64,000 nucleotides of DNA, from the NCBI GenBank assembly GCA_048013815.1, contig CM106586.1, forward strand, positions 17,298,001-17,362,000. Reading direction: 5' to 3'. The notes under the pieces are model-generated. The model did no database searches, was not told the origin of the DNA, and saw nothing but the letters and a program-made list of their open reading frames with translations. Made by a program: the position numbers and the translations under genes. Below, piece after piece: positions 1-8,717 of the stretch. Numbering within the stretch: the first letter of the stretch is position 1; each line of letters opens with the position of its first letter. The DNA comes from Setoptus koraiensis. Its lineage: Eukaryota > Arthropoda.

Positions 1-888
1 ATGGGTGTAAGTCATCATCGAGGGTGGCTTCAATGAATTTAGTGGAAAGTGTAATTTGAGACGACATATACTGCGCCCAAATTAGCAGTATTTACATATG
101 TAGTATGTTGATGTTTATACAGCTATAACTTTCTACCATTGCACTTTATGATGATGTAAGAACATGGCCGCTCAGGTGCTCCGTTTTTGACAACAACACG
201 ATAAATAGTTTAGTAATAAGCCAACAGCATAGGCCGTAGTGAATTAGTTAACATATACTGCGCTGGTTTATACTGTGTGTGCACTGGCGGTGCAAACAAG
301 TCTCGTGGATGATCGCATGACCGACTGCAGCAAGCGAGCTTATCTATTGTAGATCAATGTGATCGACAAAACAAGAAACTCCGAGTAGTGAGTGTGAACC
401 TTCAATCGCAGATCAGATGTTGACGACAGATACTGTGATTTACACTGATGGCACTATTAATAGAACCTCAAATGTATCATCAAAACTATGCTCGCCGGTA
501 CCGTCAACAACTTGATCAGATTATTCCATTGTTTGATGCCACATACACACATACATATGTTTTCCCTAGACCACGATAAACAGCTAACTTTAAGCAATGA
601 TGGCAGCTAACTGGGGAAAATCTGAGCAATAGTTGCGCCATAAGTGATAATAAGTAACAATGGCAGCAAGTTATAGCTTGAAAACTAGACCTGAGTGGCA
701 GAATACCGTAAACAGGTTCACTGTATGCGTTGAAATATCCTCGGTGTTGGTTTTGGTAATTGAGCGCATCGATTTCGATGGTCATTGATACTTGTAATCT
801 GTCTATCATACTCCTGCATTGCCCCTGTCGATAGCTTGGCGAGATCAGCCAGGTCGAATTTCGGCACATGCATACTGTGTGCGGATCC

Positions 889-898
889 GTCACGTGAC
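889..898. promoter_or_regulatory. Palindromic E-box upstream of Clock
   Basis: The ten-base palindrome GTCACGTGAC contains the canonical E-box CACGTG bound by CLOCK:BMAL-type and USF/MITF/TFE-type bHLH dimers. It lies about 1.67 kb upstream of the first Clock ATG. Function is inferred from the motif and position only. Confidence 0.3.
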
Positions 899-1839
899 GA
901 CTCATTTGAGGCACGTCAAGCGCCAATCGGTAGTCGAATCTCCCCTGGTTGATGCTAATTGTGGGTGAATCATAGTGGGCATGTTGATGCTCACAATTAG
1001 TCAGGGCTCTGAAATTCCTCTGTCAATTGTGATGGAGGGGGGGGGCGGCATCAAATGGTAATGATAATCCCAACGACGACAAGACTGTTTACTCATGCCA
1101 TCGCTCGGCAGACTTGTAAAGACTCGCTCACACAAACACATGTTACATGTGAGCTTCGTTGGTTTGGGCAGCGAAGTGAAATCTGCTTATATTCTCAGGA
1201 CAGTGGTAGAGCGTTGAGAAGATTAGTGTGACAATTTCCACTAGTTTAGGTTGTTTACTTGTTGGGCCGGCTCGGCTGTGAGCGTTAGACACTTGATATT
1301 CCTTGGCTTGTGGCGATGGCAGTAAATAAGTTTTAACTTTAAGGTAAATATCTAGTTTTATCACGGCAGCTGCCTTACTGTATACAAATCAGCACCAACT
1401 GTATGATGAATAGCAACAATAAAGGACAAAGATTAATAAAGCGGCAGTACAACAGTGTGTCCGTAAAGTTACGCGTAACAGTAAGCGACTCGGGCAGGCC
1501 AACCGTCGGGCTAATGTATTCTGGCCACCGACGACTCGCAAAGGCTGACGCTCATTTGGTGCACTATAGTAATGGTACACACTGTGCTGTAACTCAACTG
1601 ATTTGTTAGCACTGTGGAAGTCGCAAAGAACAGCACACTCTGCACGCACGTAATTTATTTGCTTGTGCAACCAAAAGCTAGCTCCCTGTGCCGAGCCGTA
1701 TATATTGTTTCGGTAAATAAGGCCCAACGAGTGTGCACAAAAGGCGTTTTGTGCCGGCGTACAAGCGTGCGCGCCCGCCTAGCCCCTGTTGTGCGAAAAT
1801 TCTCTCGCAAACATGTCATTTTCGACACCCAATATAAGC

Positions 1840-1840
<1 letters not shown>

Positions 1841-1868
<28 letters not shown>
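1841..1868. repeat. (GT)n microsatellite
   Basis: An uninterrupted GT dinucleotide run. It gives rise to spurious Cys-Val frames on the plus strand and Thr-His frames on the minus strand. Confidence 0.95.
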
Positions 1869-1871
<3 letters not shown>

Positions 1872-2562
1872 ACAACTACATTGTAGCACCGATTTGTTTG
1901 TCGCATTCCATGATGAATGCCCATGTATCTCGAACCTCTCTTTACAATTTGCTGCTGATTGCGTCGCGCTTTTCTCCCCACAGCACACAGTATACGGTGT
2001 GTGTTTATGATAGTGTGCACCATATAGCAACTAAACTGGTAATGAGTGGTGAGTTGTGAGTGGCGACGGTTAAATATAGAACTAAGCTTGCACTCGGCAA
2101 GCGTTTAGTCGGACTCGTCATTGGCACATTCACGATACGCACGCCTGCTGCCACTCACACTCACTGTCGCTCACTTTTAATTCGCATTTCGCATTCACTC
2201 CTGATCCGATTAGCGACCCACTCGCACCGATAAAAATTACACTAATCGAACTGACAAATTGACTCAATTTAATTGAGTGTGTGCGTGTGTGTGCCTAAAT
2301 TCTTCTCCTTGCACGCAGAAGTTCGCAAATCGAATTCGCAACCTATCGACCAATCGAATCTCAACAACACGACTAACGCACCACAAACAAAGACCCATCG
2401 AACTATTTGCGCCGCGACTCAACGGGTTCAATATCAACATAGCTCGCACATCAGCAATACCAACTCCAGCACCGGACAACAGTGACCAAAAGCCAACGCT
2501 ATCATATACAAGAGTGCTATTGTGTAATTTATGAACAAAACAATTAAAATCAAAGTCGTTTG

Positions 2563-5100
2563 ATGTGTCAATTATTGCTGGATAGCGTCGATTGTTGGTT
2601 CGACATGGATAAGCGTCGATCACGTAACCTGAGCGAAAAGAAACGCAGAGACCAATTTAATTCCTTGATCAATGACCTGGGATCGCATCTCAGCGAGGAC
2701 AAGCCAACGTTTGATACTGGCGGCGGTGTGGCCAACTTGTGCAACGATGGCCTCAACGCTCTCATATCCTCCAATGGATCCATATTGACCAACAGCAACA
2801 ACAACAGCAGCAGCGTTAGTCACCATTCAGCAGCAGCAGCAGCATCATCCTCGCTGACAGCATGCCACAACGACCCCAATATTTTGATCAATAACAATAT
2901 TAATCAACAATTAACTACAAACAACAATAATCTTAAATTAGACAAATCTTCCGTTCTCAAATCAGCCATAGATTTCTTGAAACAGCATGAAAAATTCAAT
3001 GCAACAGACTTGGGCATCAACAACACAGACACCATTAACGATACTAACCCAAATATAAACAACAACTCTCAGTCCAACTCATACGGCCAACAAGACGCTA
3101 ATACCAACAATGCGACAACACTCTCTCCCAGTGATATACTCTTCAAATCCTATAACAATACTGACTGCGCTAATTTATACAATAACAACAACAACAACAA
3201 TCTTCACCAAAATGATCACCAACAATTGTCTGGCAACAGCATCAATCAACTGCGCTATGTTGATTGTCTCAATTCAAATGACCAAAATCACCTTAATACA
3301 GCCCCTTGGAAACCTACCTACATAACCGATGATGAGTTTTCTGTTCTCATGTTGGAGGCGTTAGACGCTTTCATACTTGTTTGCGAGGTTAGTCACAATG
3401 CGAAAATTTTGTATGCATCAGATTCAGTTATGACATTGCTTGATTACAAAGGTCTTAAATTATGCACAAACTTAAATGACTCAGATTATGTATCCATTTA
3501 TGATCTTATTGCTCCAAGCGACAAACATCTGATTGAGAATCTTCTTCAAAATCACGAATTCATTGACAGCAACCCTAACTGCAAACATAACAGCAATAAC
3601 GGTACTAAAAGAGGACCTGAACAGTTCAATTCGTTCAACAAAAGGACTGATAACTACATTTCATTGATGATAAACTTCAGAAATGGTCTTAATTTAACCA
3701 ACGCGAAAAACATCAAATGCTCCTCGGCCAACGAGCCACTAACTAATTGTTCGAACAAGTCTATTAATACTTCACCGAACGCCAATGCTGATTATGCTGG
3801 TGAAGCTACACAATATATCCAAGAAAATAACTACGACTATTCTGCAGGAATTCAGCCTATAGTATATGAGAATGGTTACAACTTCTCACAGGATGTCAGC
3901 AAAAATACAATAACAATGCAGGATTTGACCTCAATCAACTCTAATATTGAAACCAAGTCAATTCTATCCCCTGCAAAAGTTATCAAGACAAAACAGTATC
4001 CCAAACATTTGCAGAGAAAACATTTGCAGCATCAACACCAACGTCAGCAATATGAGCTGATTCGACTGATGGGCACATTCAAGATGATCAAGCCGAACGA
4101 ATCAATTACACCCAATTCGGAACCAATCAAATGTCTGATATGCATTGGCCGATTAGAAGTACCCAGATTATCATATGATCTTAAGATCATCGTTTCACCT
4201 AAAAGTATGGCAACTTACTTTCCTAATAACCAGTTTGTTTCACGACATACTCTAAAATGGAAATTTCTGTGGCTTGACGCAAGGGCTCCTCCATTCATAG
4301 GTTACTTACCTTTTGAGGTGCTGGGAACCTCGGGCTATGATTACTATCATTGGGATGATCTTGACCGGGTCGTTACCAGTCATGAAGGACTAATGAAAAA
4401 TGGTCAGGGGGCAACCGGTCCTTACAGGTTTCTTACTAAAGGTCAGCAATGGATTTGGCTTCAGACCAAATACAGTATTATACTTAAGCCTCAATATATC
4501 GGAGAAAAGTCTAATACACAGAATTTGTCGGACCTCCGGGAAGCACAAAGTAAGACAGAGTGTAATGAAGAGGCCAAGAACAATAGAGGGGCTATCCATA
4601 ACGATTGGCGCGTAGCAAATAAGCAACCAGTCCCTGATAATGGTGTCATACATTTAGAGAATCAAGACCAAACTGTAACTAAGCAGCGGGATATTGACCA
4701 AGAGAAAAACAACCAGAGTGGGTCTCAATTGGGCAAATTCAAATGTATCTTATGTACACACACTGTAATCGGTTTTGATGAAGATGAAAACCATAAGACA
4801 CTACCAACATTATCCTCACAGCAACAGCACAATGAAAGAGGAGATTCGATTAACGACAGAGACTGTATGAGTCAGATGCCACGAATTGCTACTTCTAAAT
4901 ATAAAAATAACTTGAGTGGTAGTCTTGATCCCGCGGGTGATAGAACTTCACTAGATGCTGAACCTCCACCTGGTAAAACTAAAACGAAATCTCTTCAAAA
5001 CAACAAGAACCCATGCGAGAGTTCTGTTGGAAGATCAAAGAATACGAGGAAAGATTCATCAAGTTATCCAGGACATAAAAGACAGAGGCCGTCATTCTAG
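2563..5100 (+). CDS. Clk: CLOCK, bHLH-PAS circadian transcription factor
   Basis: CLOCK pairs with BMAL/CYCLE on E-boxes in the nucleus and drives the period/timeless or cryptochrome loop. The product is 845 aa from the ATG at 2563; a second ATG at 2605 sits directly before the basic region (MDKRRSRNLSEKKRRDQFN) and may be the true start. The basic region and helix 1 (about residues 17-44) are near-identical to animal CLOCK. Helix 2 (LDKSSVLKSAIDFLKQHE) follows only at about residue 127, so the loop carries about 80 extra residues. PAS-A begins at WKPTYITDDEF (about 249). PAS-B (about 556-645) contains APPFIGYLPFEVLGTSGYD and RFLTKGQQWIWLQT; its last strand (CTHTVIGF, about 730) is displaced by a polar insert of about 80 residues. 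Only about 100 residues follow, with no Gln-rich tail. The whole frame is uninterrupted, and the gene converges on the EDC4-like gene. Confidence 0.95.
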   Translation: MCQLLLDSVDCWFDMDKRRSRNLSEKKRRDQFNSLINDLGSHLSEDKPTFDTGGGVANLCNDGLNALISSNGSILTNSNNNSSSVSHHSAAAAASSSLTACHNDPNILINNNINQQLTTNNNNLKLDKSSVLKSAIDFLKQHEKFNATDLGINNTDTINDTNPNINNNSQSNSYGQQDANTNNATTLSPSDILFKSYNNTDCANLYNNNNNNNLHQNDHQQLSGNSINQLRYVDCLNSNDQNHLNTAPWKPTYITDDEFSVLMLEALDAFILVCEVSHNAKILYASDSVMTLLDYKGLKLCTNLNDSDYVSIYDLIAPSDKHLIENLLQNHEFIDSNPNCKHNSNNGTKRGPEQFNSFNKRTDNYISLMINFRNGLNLTNAKNIKCSSANEPLTNCSNKSINTSPNANADYAGEATQYIQENNYDYSAGIQPIVYENGYNFSQDVSKNTITMQDLTSINSNIETKSILSPAKVIKTKQYPKHLQRKHLQHQHQRQQYELIRLMGTFKMIKPNESITPNSEPIKCLICIGRLEVPRLSYDLKIIVSPKSMATYFPNNQFVSRHTLKWKFLWLDARAPPFIGYLPFEVLGTSGYDYYHWDDLDRVVTSHEGLMKNGQGATGPYRFLTKGQQWIWLQTKYSIILKPQYIGEKSNTQNLSDLREAQSKTECNEEAKNNRGAIHNDWRVANKQPVPDNGVIHLENQDQTVTKQRDIDQEKNNQSGSQLGKFKCILCTHTVIGFDEDENHKTLPTLSSQQQHNERGDSINDRDCMSQMPRIATSKYKNNLSGSLDPAGDRTSLDAEPPPGKTKTKSLQNNKNPCESSVGRSKNTRKDSSSYPGHKRQRPSF

Positions 5101-5963
5101 ATAAATGAACGATTTCAGAACATCACTATTGTCATGCCTGAGCAAATATGTTGCACTTACGTGTCAGATTTATTAATAAGTTTATTTTTCCGATACAAAC
5201 ACGCCAAATCAATACAATTCCTATGTTATGCTAATAGTTGACAAAATCATCTATATATGTACCGGCGACATATGACCGACAAGTCTTCCTCCGCTCTCGT
5301 GTAACATGAGCTCTTTGTTGGAGGATCTCTGGCTAGTAGTTTTTATGATTCTTGATGCTTCGAAGCTGGAAGAAAAATATGTCGGCAAGAAAGTCGAATT
5401 ACTGGTTAAAACGCAAAAATCCTCCGGGCAAACATTATCAACTCCTTTCGCGAGTTATCGCAACCAGCTCTTTGGCTACATTCTAGCATAATATTCAACA
5501 AGATGGAGTCTACTGCTGTAGAATGTTCACAGTTCTGAACATGTTCTGAGTTTGTCCAAATCTGTTCACTTCGTTCATCCTTTATTACGGTTCCTTCAAA
5601 AAGTAAACACGAGTGTACTTCATTGAAGTTGGACTGCGAGTGGTTCAAGAAGAGGTTCAAAAAATTCGATATAATACGCGAGGGGATCCGGGTATAATAT
5701 GCAAATACACAAATCAACTTTTCTCGACGGGTCATTTTGTATGATCTAATGAGCTCTAGTTGATCAGTATCTCACGACGAATCGTTACATTTTATTGTTG
5801 TGACTTATAATCTCAAATTCATATCATTATCAACCACTGTTCTTTTATTGATTTTAAACGACAATTCACTCACAGCTTTTCGGTAGTAGAACAGCCTATC
5901 TTGTCAAAGTTATTCACATTTATACTTATCTCAGCTGTCGTTAATAGAATTGGGTAGCGATTT
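5101..5963. other. Intergenic, 3' flanks of Clock and EDC4-like gene
   Basis: This is the shared 3' space of two convergent genes. It holds AATAAA signals for the minus-strand gene (TTTATT on plus at 5791-5796 and 5844-5849) and the first copy of a segment repeated near 8.6 kb. No supported coding sequence was seen. Confidence 0.6.
5750..5903 (-). repeat. Diverged duplicated 3'-flank segment, copy 1
   Basis: About 150 bp just downstream of the EDC4-like stop aligns base for base, with scattered changes and small indels, to 8565-8717. Shared blocks include ATCAGTATCTCAC, TTTTATTGTT, TAATCT.AAATTCATATCATT and TAGTAGAACAG. Both copies carry an AATAAA on the minus strand at the same relative place, so the repeat is a duplicated 3' UTR/polyadenylation region. 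Confidence 0.8.
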
Positions 5964-7961
5964 TTAGTTTCTATGGTCGTGAAGCTGCTGTTGTAACTTT
6001 CTCACATCTCTACAGAGGACATTCAATTTTAGTTTGAGATCATTTACTTCAGATTTGACATCATTGAGAAATTCCTCAAGACCCTGACTGAAGGCGGTGT
6101 TCAGCTTGTTGAATAGTGCCGACGCTAGTCTGTCCATATGATTGGGATCAAAGCCTGCAGGTTGAACCATACTACTTTTACTATTATTTAACATGGAGGT
6201 AGTCATATTTGGAAGAGTATGAAATGTTGGTGCAGAACTAGTGCTAGGTGTGCTCATTTGAGCCATCACGACATTTGTTTGTACATGAGGTGTCAAACTA
6301 GAGTGACCTGGTTGTAGAGTTGCCGCAACAGTTGAAGCTTTAGTCGGGGTTGAAATTTTGCTTATATTACCACTGTTGTTGCTTGTATTATTTGTAGCTT
6401 GAGCATTGTTTGTGTTCGATGACGAAATTCTTAGATTGCCATCAAATTGTTCAAGAAATCTCTTAAGCTCATGTGGGGTTGCTGCATTTGGTCGTGGTTC
6501 ATCAGCGGTCGGAGTCTCTTCACATTCATTAATCAGACTTAGATTAATGATGAATTTTTCCAATGAGTAGGCCGATATTGTAAACAATTCAAGCTCATCC
6601 TCAGATTTGTGTTTTACAGCAAATGAATATATAGGGTTATGCAAACCGAATCGCGTGATCTTGACTATACGTGGCAAAATAGTTGCTGAGTTTGGAGTAT
6701 CAGGGGTTGAGGTCTTCATTGGCGATGCTTTCACTGAATATGGAGATCCGTTAACTAGTTCACTGTTAGCATTCTCAGTCCCTTTACTGGAGTTGGAGAT
6801 ATCGTGATCAATTTGGACTACGAAGGCCTGATTCCCATTAATAGCTATCACGCACTTGGCCCTTAAATCAATCCTGTAATCAAAATTTTTCGGTCCGGTT
6901 TCAATTATAAATGTAACAGATTGATAGACGGACCAGGTTTTCAAATCGATCAGAATCATTTGACCATTCTTTGTGGCAATGAATGCGGCACCCCAGAATT
7001 GCATGGTACTATCTTTCAGTAGTTTTGGATAATCATCTAAGAAGAACAATTTAGAAATTGAGCTATTATCTGTTATATCGGCCTTCCAATTATGTAAGCA
7101 TCTTTGATTGTGATCATCAATATCACTGGCGAAAAATTTCACTCCATTATCCTCGGCTGCGGCAGAGATAGTGGAACAATCAGGTGATATACTCAACGAA
7201 ACAATGTTGGTTCCATGGGCATTGCTGATACTTTTATATGCTCCTTTGAGGTCTTGACGCTGCATCTCGCCTGTTTTACCTTGAAGCCTATCCATGGCAA
7301 ATATTTCAATACTGCGATCAGTGGCCAATGCAAGCCTGAGACCACCATCACCATCGTCAAAATCTTCGCACGGTACGAAAGGACACCATACTAAATGGAT
7401 TGAATCTAATGGAGAAACATCTTGAGAAGGGCCACGAATGACAGCAACCCTCAGTGCCGTTAAATCGTTGATATAATAAGATAAATCATACAAATAGATG
7501 TTAGCAAGCTTGTCGACAATGGCTAATTTAATAACATCGGACTGTGAGCACAGGGTTGAATTGATGGTGAAAACGCAATCCGCTGGCCTAGCGTGATAGA
7601 TCCCTTTGGCGAGACATCGTTGCCTTGATTCGTAATCCAGAATTCTAATGGATACCGTTTTGTTTTTGATGGCCTGATCAGAGCTTTGATCTGGCGTTTT
7701 ATGTTGCTGCTGTTGGTCATATGACGAGGCCCATGCTTTAGATATCTTTTGTGTGCGTTGGATGTTTATCAGGTAGGCAATAAGGGGCTTTGTTGGGTGG
7801 ATAGCAAGGACATTTGCCCGGTCATTGCGCTCAAATGAGTAATCAACAATTTTTTCAACTTTCGCTGAATCTGTGATAGATAAATCTTTTTTATCGCGGA
7901 CGAAACTGGAAGCGAAAATTGTTATTGGTTGCTTACTACGAGGAATTGTTACTGAGGCCAT
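5964..7961 (-). CDS. EDC4: EDC4/Ge-1-like mRNA decapping scaffold, short form
   Basis: EDC4 (Ge-1) is the P-body scaffold that joins DCP2 to DCP1 and promotes 5' decapping. This 665-aa product starts at an ATG (complement of 7959-7961). An N-terminal WD40-type propeller (about residues 35-400) matches EDC4: HLVWCPFVPCEDFDDGDGG, SLSISPDCSTISAAAEDNGV with KFF following, RCLHNWKAD, and a WSVYQSVTFI block. A Ser/Thr/Asn-rich linker follows (about 490-600), then one short helical segment (SALFNKLNTAFSQGLEEFL and a coiled coil) that resembles the start of the EDC4 C-terminal helical region. Animal EDC4 is usually about 1,350-1,400 aa; roughly the last third is missing. It is either a truncated lineage-specific form or a partial paralogue. 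I see no splice donor at the end that would extend it. AATAAA lies 120-170 bp downstream. Confidence 0.8.
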   Translation of the reverse strand: MASVTIPRSKQPITIFASSFVRDKKDLSITDSAKVEKIVDYSFERNDRANVLAIHPTKPLIAYLINIQRTQKISKAWASSYDQQQQHKTPDQSSDQAIKNKTVSIRILDYESRQRCLAKGIYHARPADCVFTINSTLCSQSDVIKLAIVDKLANIYLYDLSYYINDLTALRVAVIRGPSQDVSPLDSIHLVWCPFVPCEDFDDGDGGLRLALATDRSIEIFAMDRLQGKTGEMQRQDLKGAYKSISNAHGTNIVSLSISPDCSTISAAAEDNGVKFFASDIDDHNQRCLHNWKADITDNSSISKLFFLDDYPKLLKDSTMQFWGAAFIATKNGQMILIDLKTWSVYQSVTFIIETGPKNFDYRIDLRAKCVIAINGNQAFVVQIDHDISNSSKGTENANSELVNGSPYSVKASPMKTSTPDTPNSATILPRIVKITRFGLHNPIYSFAVKHKSEDELELFTISAYSLEKFIINLSLINECEETPTADEPRPNAATPHELKRFLEQFDGNLRISSSNTNNAQATNNTSNNSGNISKISTPTKASTVAATLQPGHSSLTPHVQTNVVMAQMSTPSTSSAPTFHTLPNMTTSMLNNSKSSMVQPAGFDPNHMDRLASALFNKLNTAFSQGLEEFLNDVKSEVNDLKLKLNVLCRDVRKLQQQLHDHRN

Positions 7962-8671
7962 GGTTGAAGATCAAAGGATATGTTCGGGTGGTGTCGCTGT
8001 TCTACAACTATACATGAAATAGTAATAATAATGATAATAATAATGATAATAATAATACTTCTGAGTGGTGCTGGTGTAAAGAAGAAATGTCAATAATAGT
8101 AGAAATAATACAGTGAAGATATTTGAAGCAATTTCTTGCTAGTCCGCTTGAGCTGAGGCTTAGATTTCATTTATTCACGATATAGGGTGATCGAGTACTT
8201 TTGCTCAGTGGGCGTGGAGCAAAAAAGCATTATTCATTCCATAAGCGAGCGGTGAGCGTATTTTATCAACGCGAGCATGGCACTGCGTGCTACATGGGCG
8301 GTCATGTGCAGTAGAGGCGTGGAAGGGGGTGTGAAAATTTTACACAGCCTCATATAGCGCCTCATTCCGACCCGTCCCGACCCGTATATATATTCCCGCA
8401 CTTGAAAATCGATAGTACCGAGCTACAGTCGTTGAACAGTCAAAGATCTTGCAATGGGCGCAATATTCAAAATTGTTTTCGCCCAATGGGCCCAAAAAAC
8501 TACGGGGATTGAGTCGCCTTCGCTCGAGTAATGAGAGAAGTATTACTGACGATGAGCTTTCGAATACTGGTTTATCAGTATCTCACCACTAATGGTAACT
8601 TTTTATTGTTCTGACTTTAGTCAGTTTTGACTTGTAATCTAAAATTCATATCATTGTCAACTTTCGCTCCA
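7962..8671. other. Intergenic between EDC4-like and ASH-IQ genes
   Basis: The stretch contains an AT-rich run of AAT/GAT triplets (about 8023-8057), a short hairpin around 8199-8227 (CTTTTGCTC against GAGCAAAAAAG) and the second copy of the duplicated 3'-flank segment. No coding sequence was recognised. It should hold the promoter and 5' UTR of the EDC4-like gene. Confidence 0.5.
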
Positions 8672-8717
8672 TTATCGATTTTGAATGACAATTCTCTTAG
8701 TAGTAGAACAGACTATA
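8565..8717 (-). repeat. Diverged duplicated 3'-flank segment, copy 2
   Basis: This is the partner of 5750-5903 in the same orientation. It overlaps the last 15 or so codons of the ASH-IQ reading frame and its 3' UTR, with AATAAA on the minus strand at 8602-8607. The end of the ASH-IQ protein is therefore encoded by sequence homologous to the non-coding 3' flank of the EDC4-like gene. Confidence 0.8.

Larger units (their letters stand above)
1..2562. other. Upstream region of Clock, no gene seen
   Basis: No open frame here looks like a protein; the short frames lack domain features or are translations of GT repeats. The stretch probably holds the promoter and 5' UTR of Clock. A TATA-like TAAATATA lies near 2072 and is followed about 45 bp later by an initiator-like TCATT, but this is weak evidence for a core promoter. 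Confidence 0.5.

Noticed and set aside
516-926. 136-codon minus-strand frame upstream of Clock
   Set aside because: No domain, no coding-like composition and no splice context; likely chance.
5306-5735. Short frames between Clock and the EDC4-like gene
   Set aside because: They lie in convergent 3' flanks and show no conserved features.
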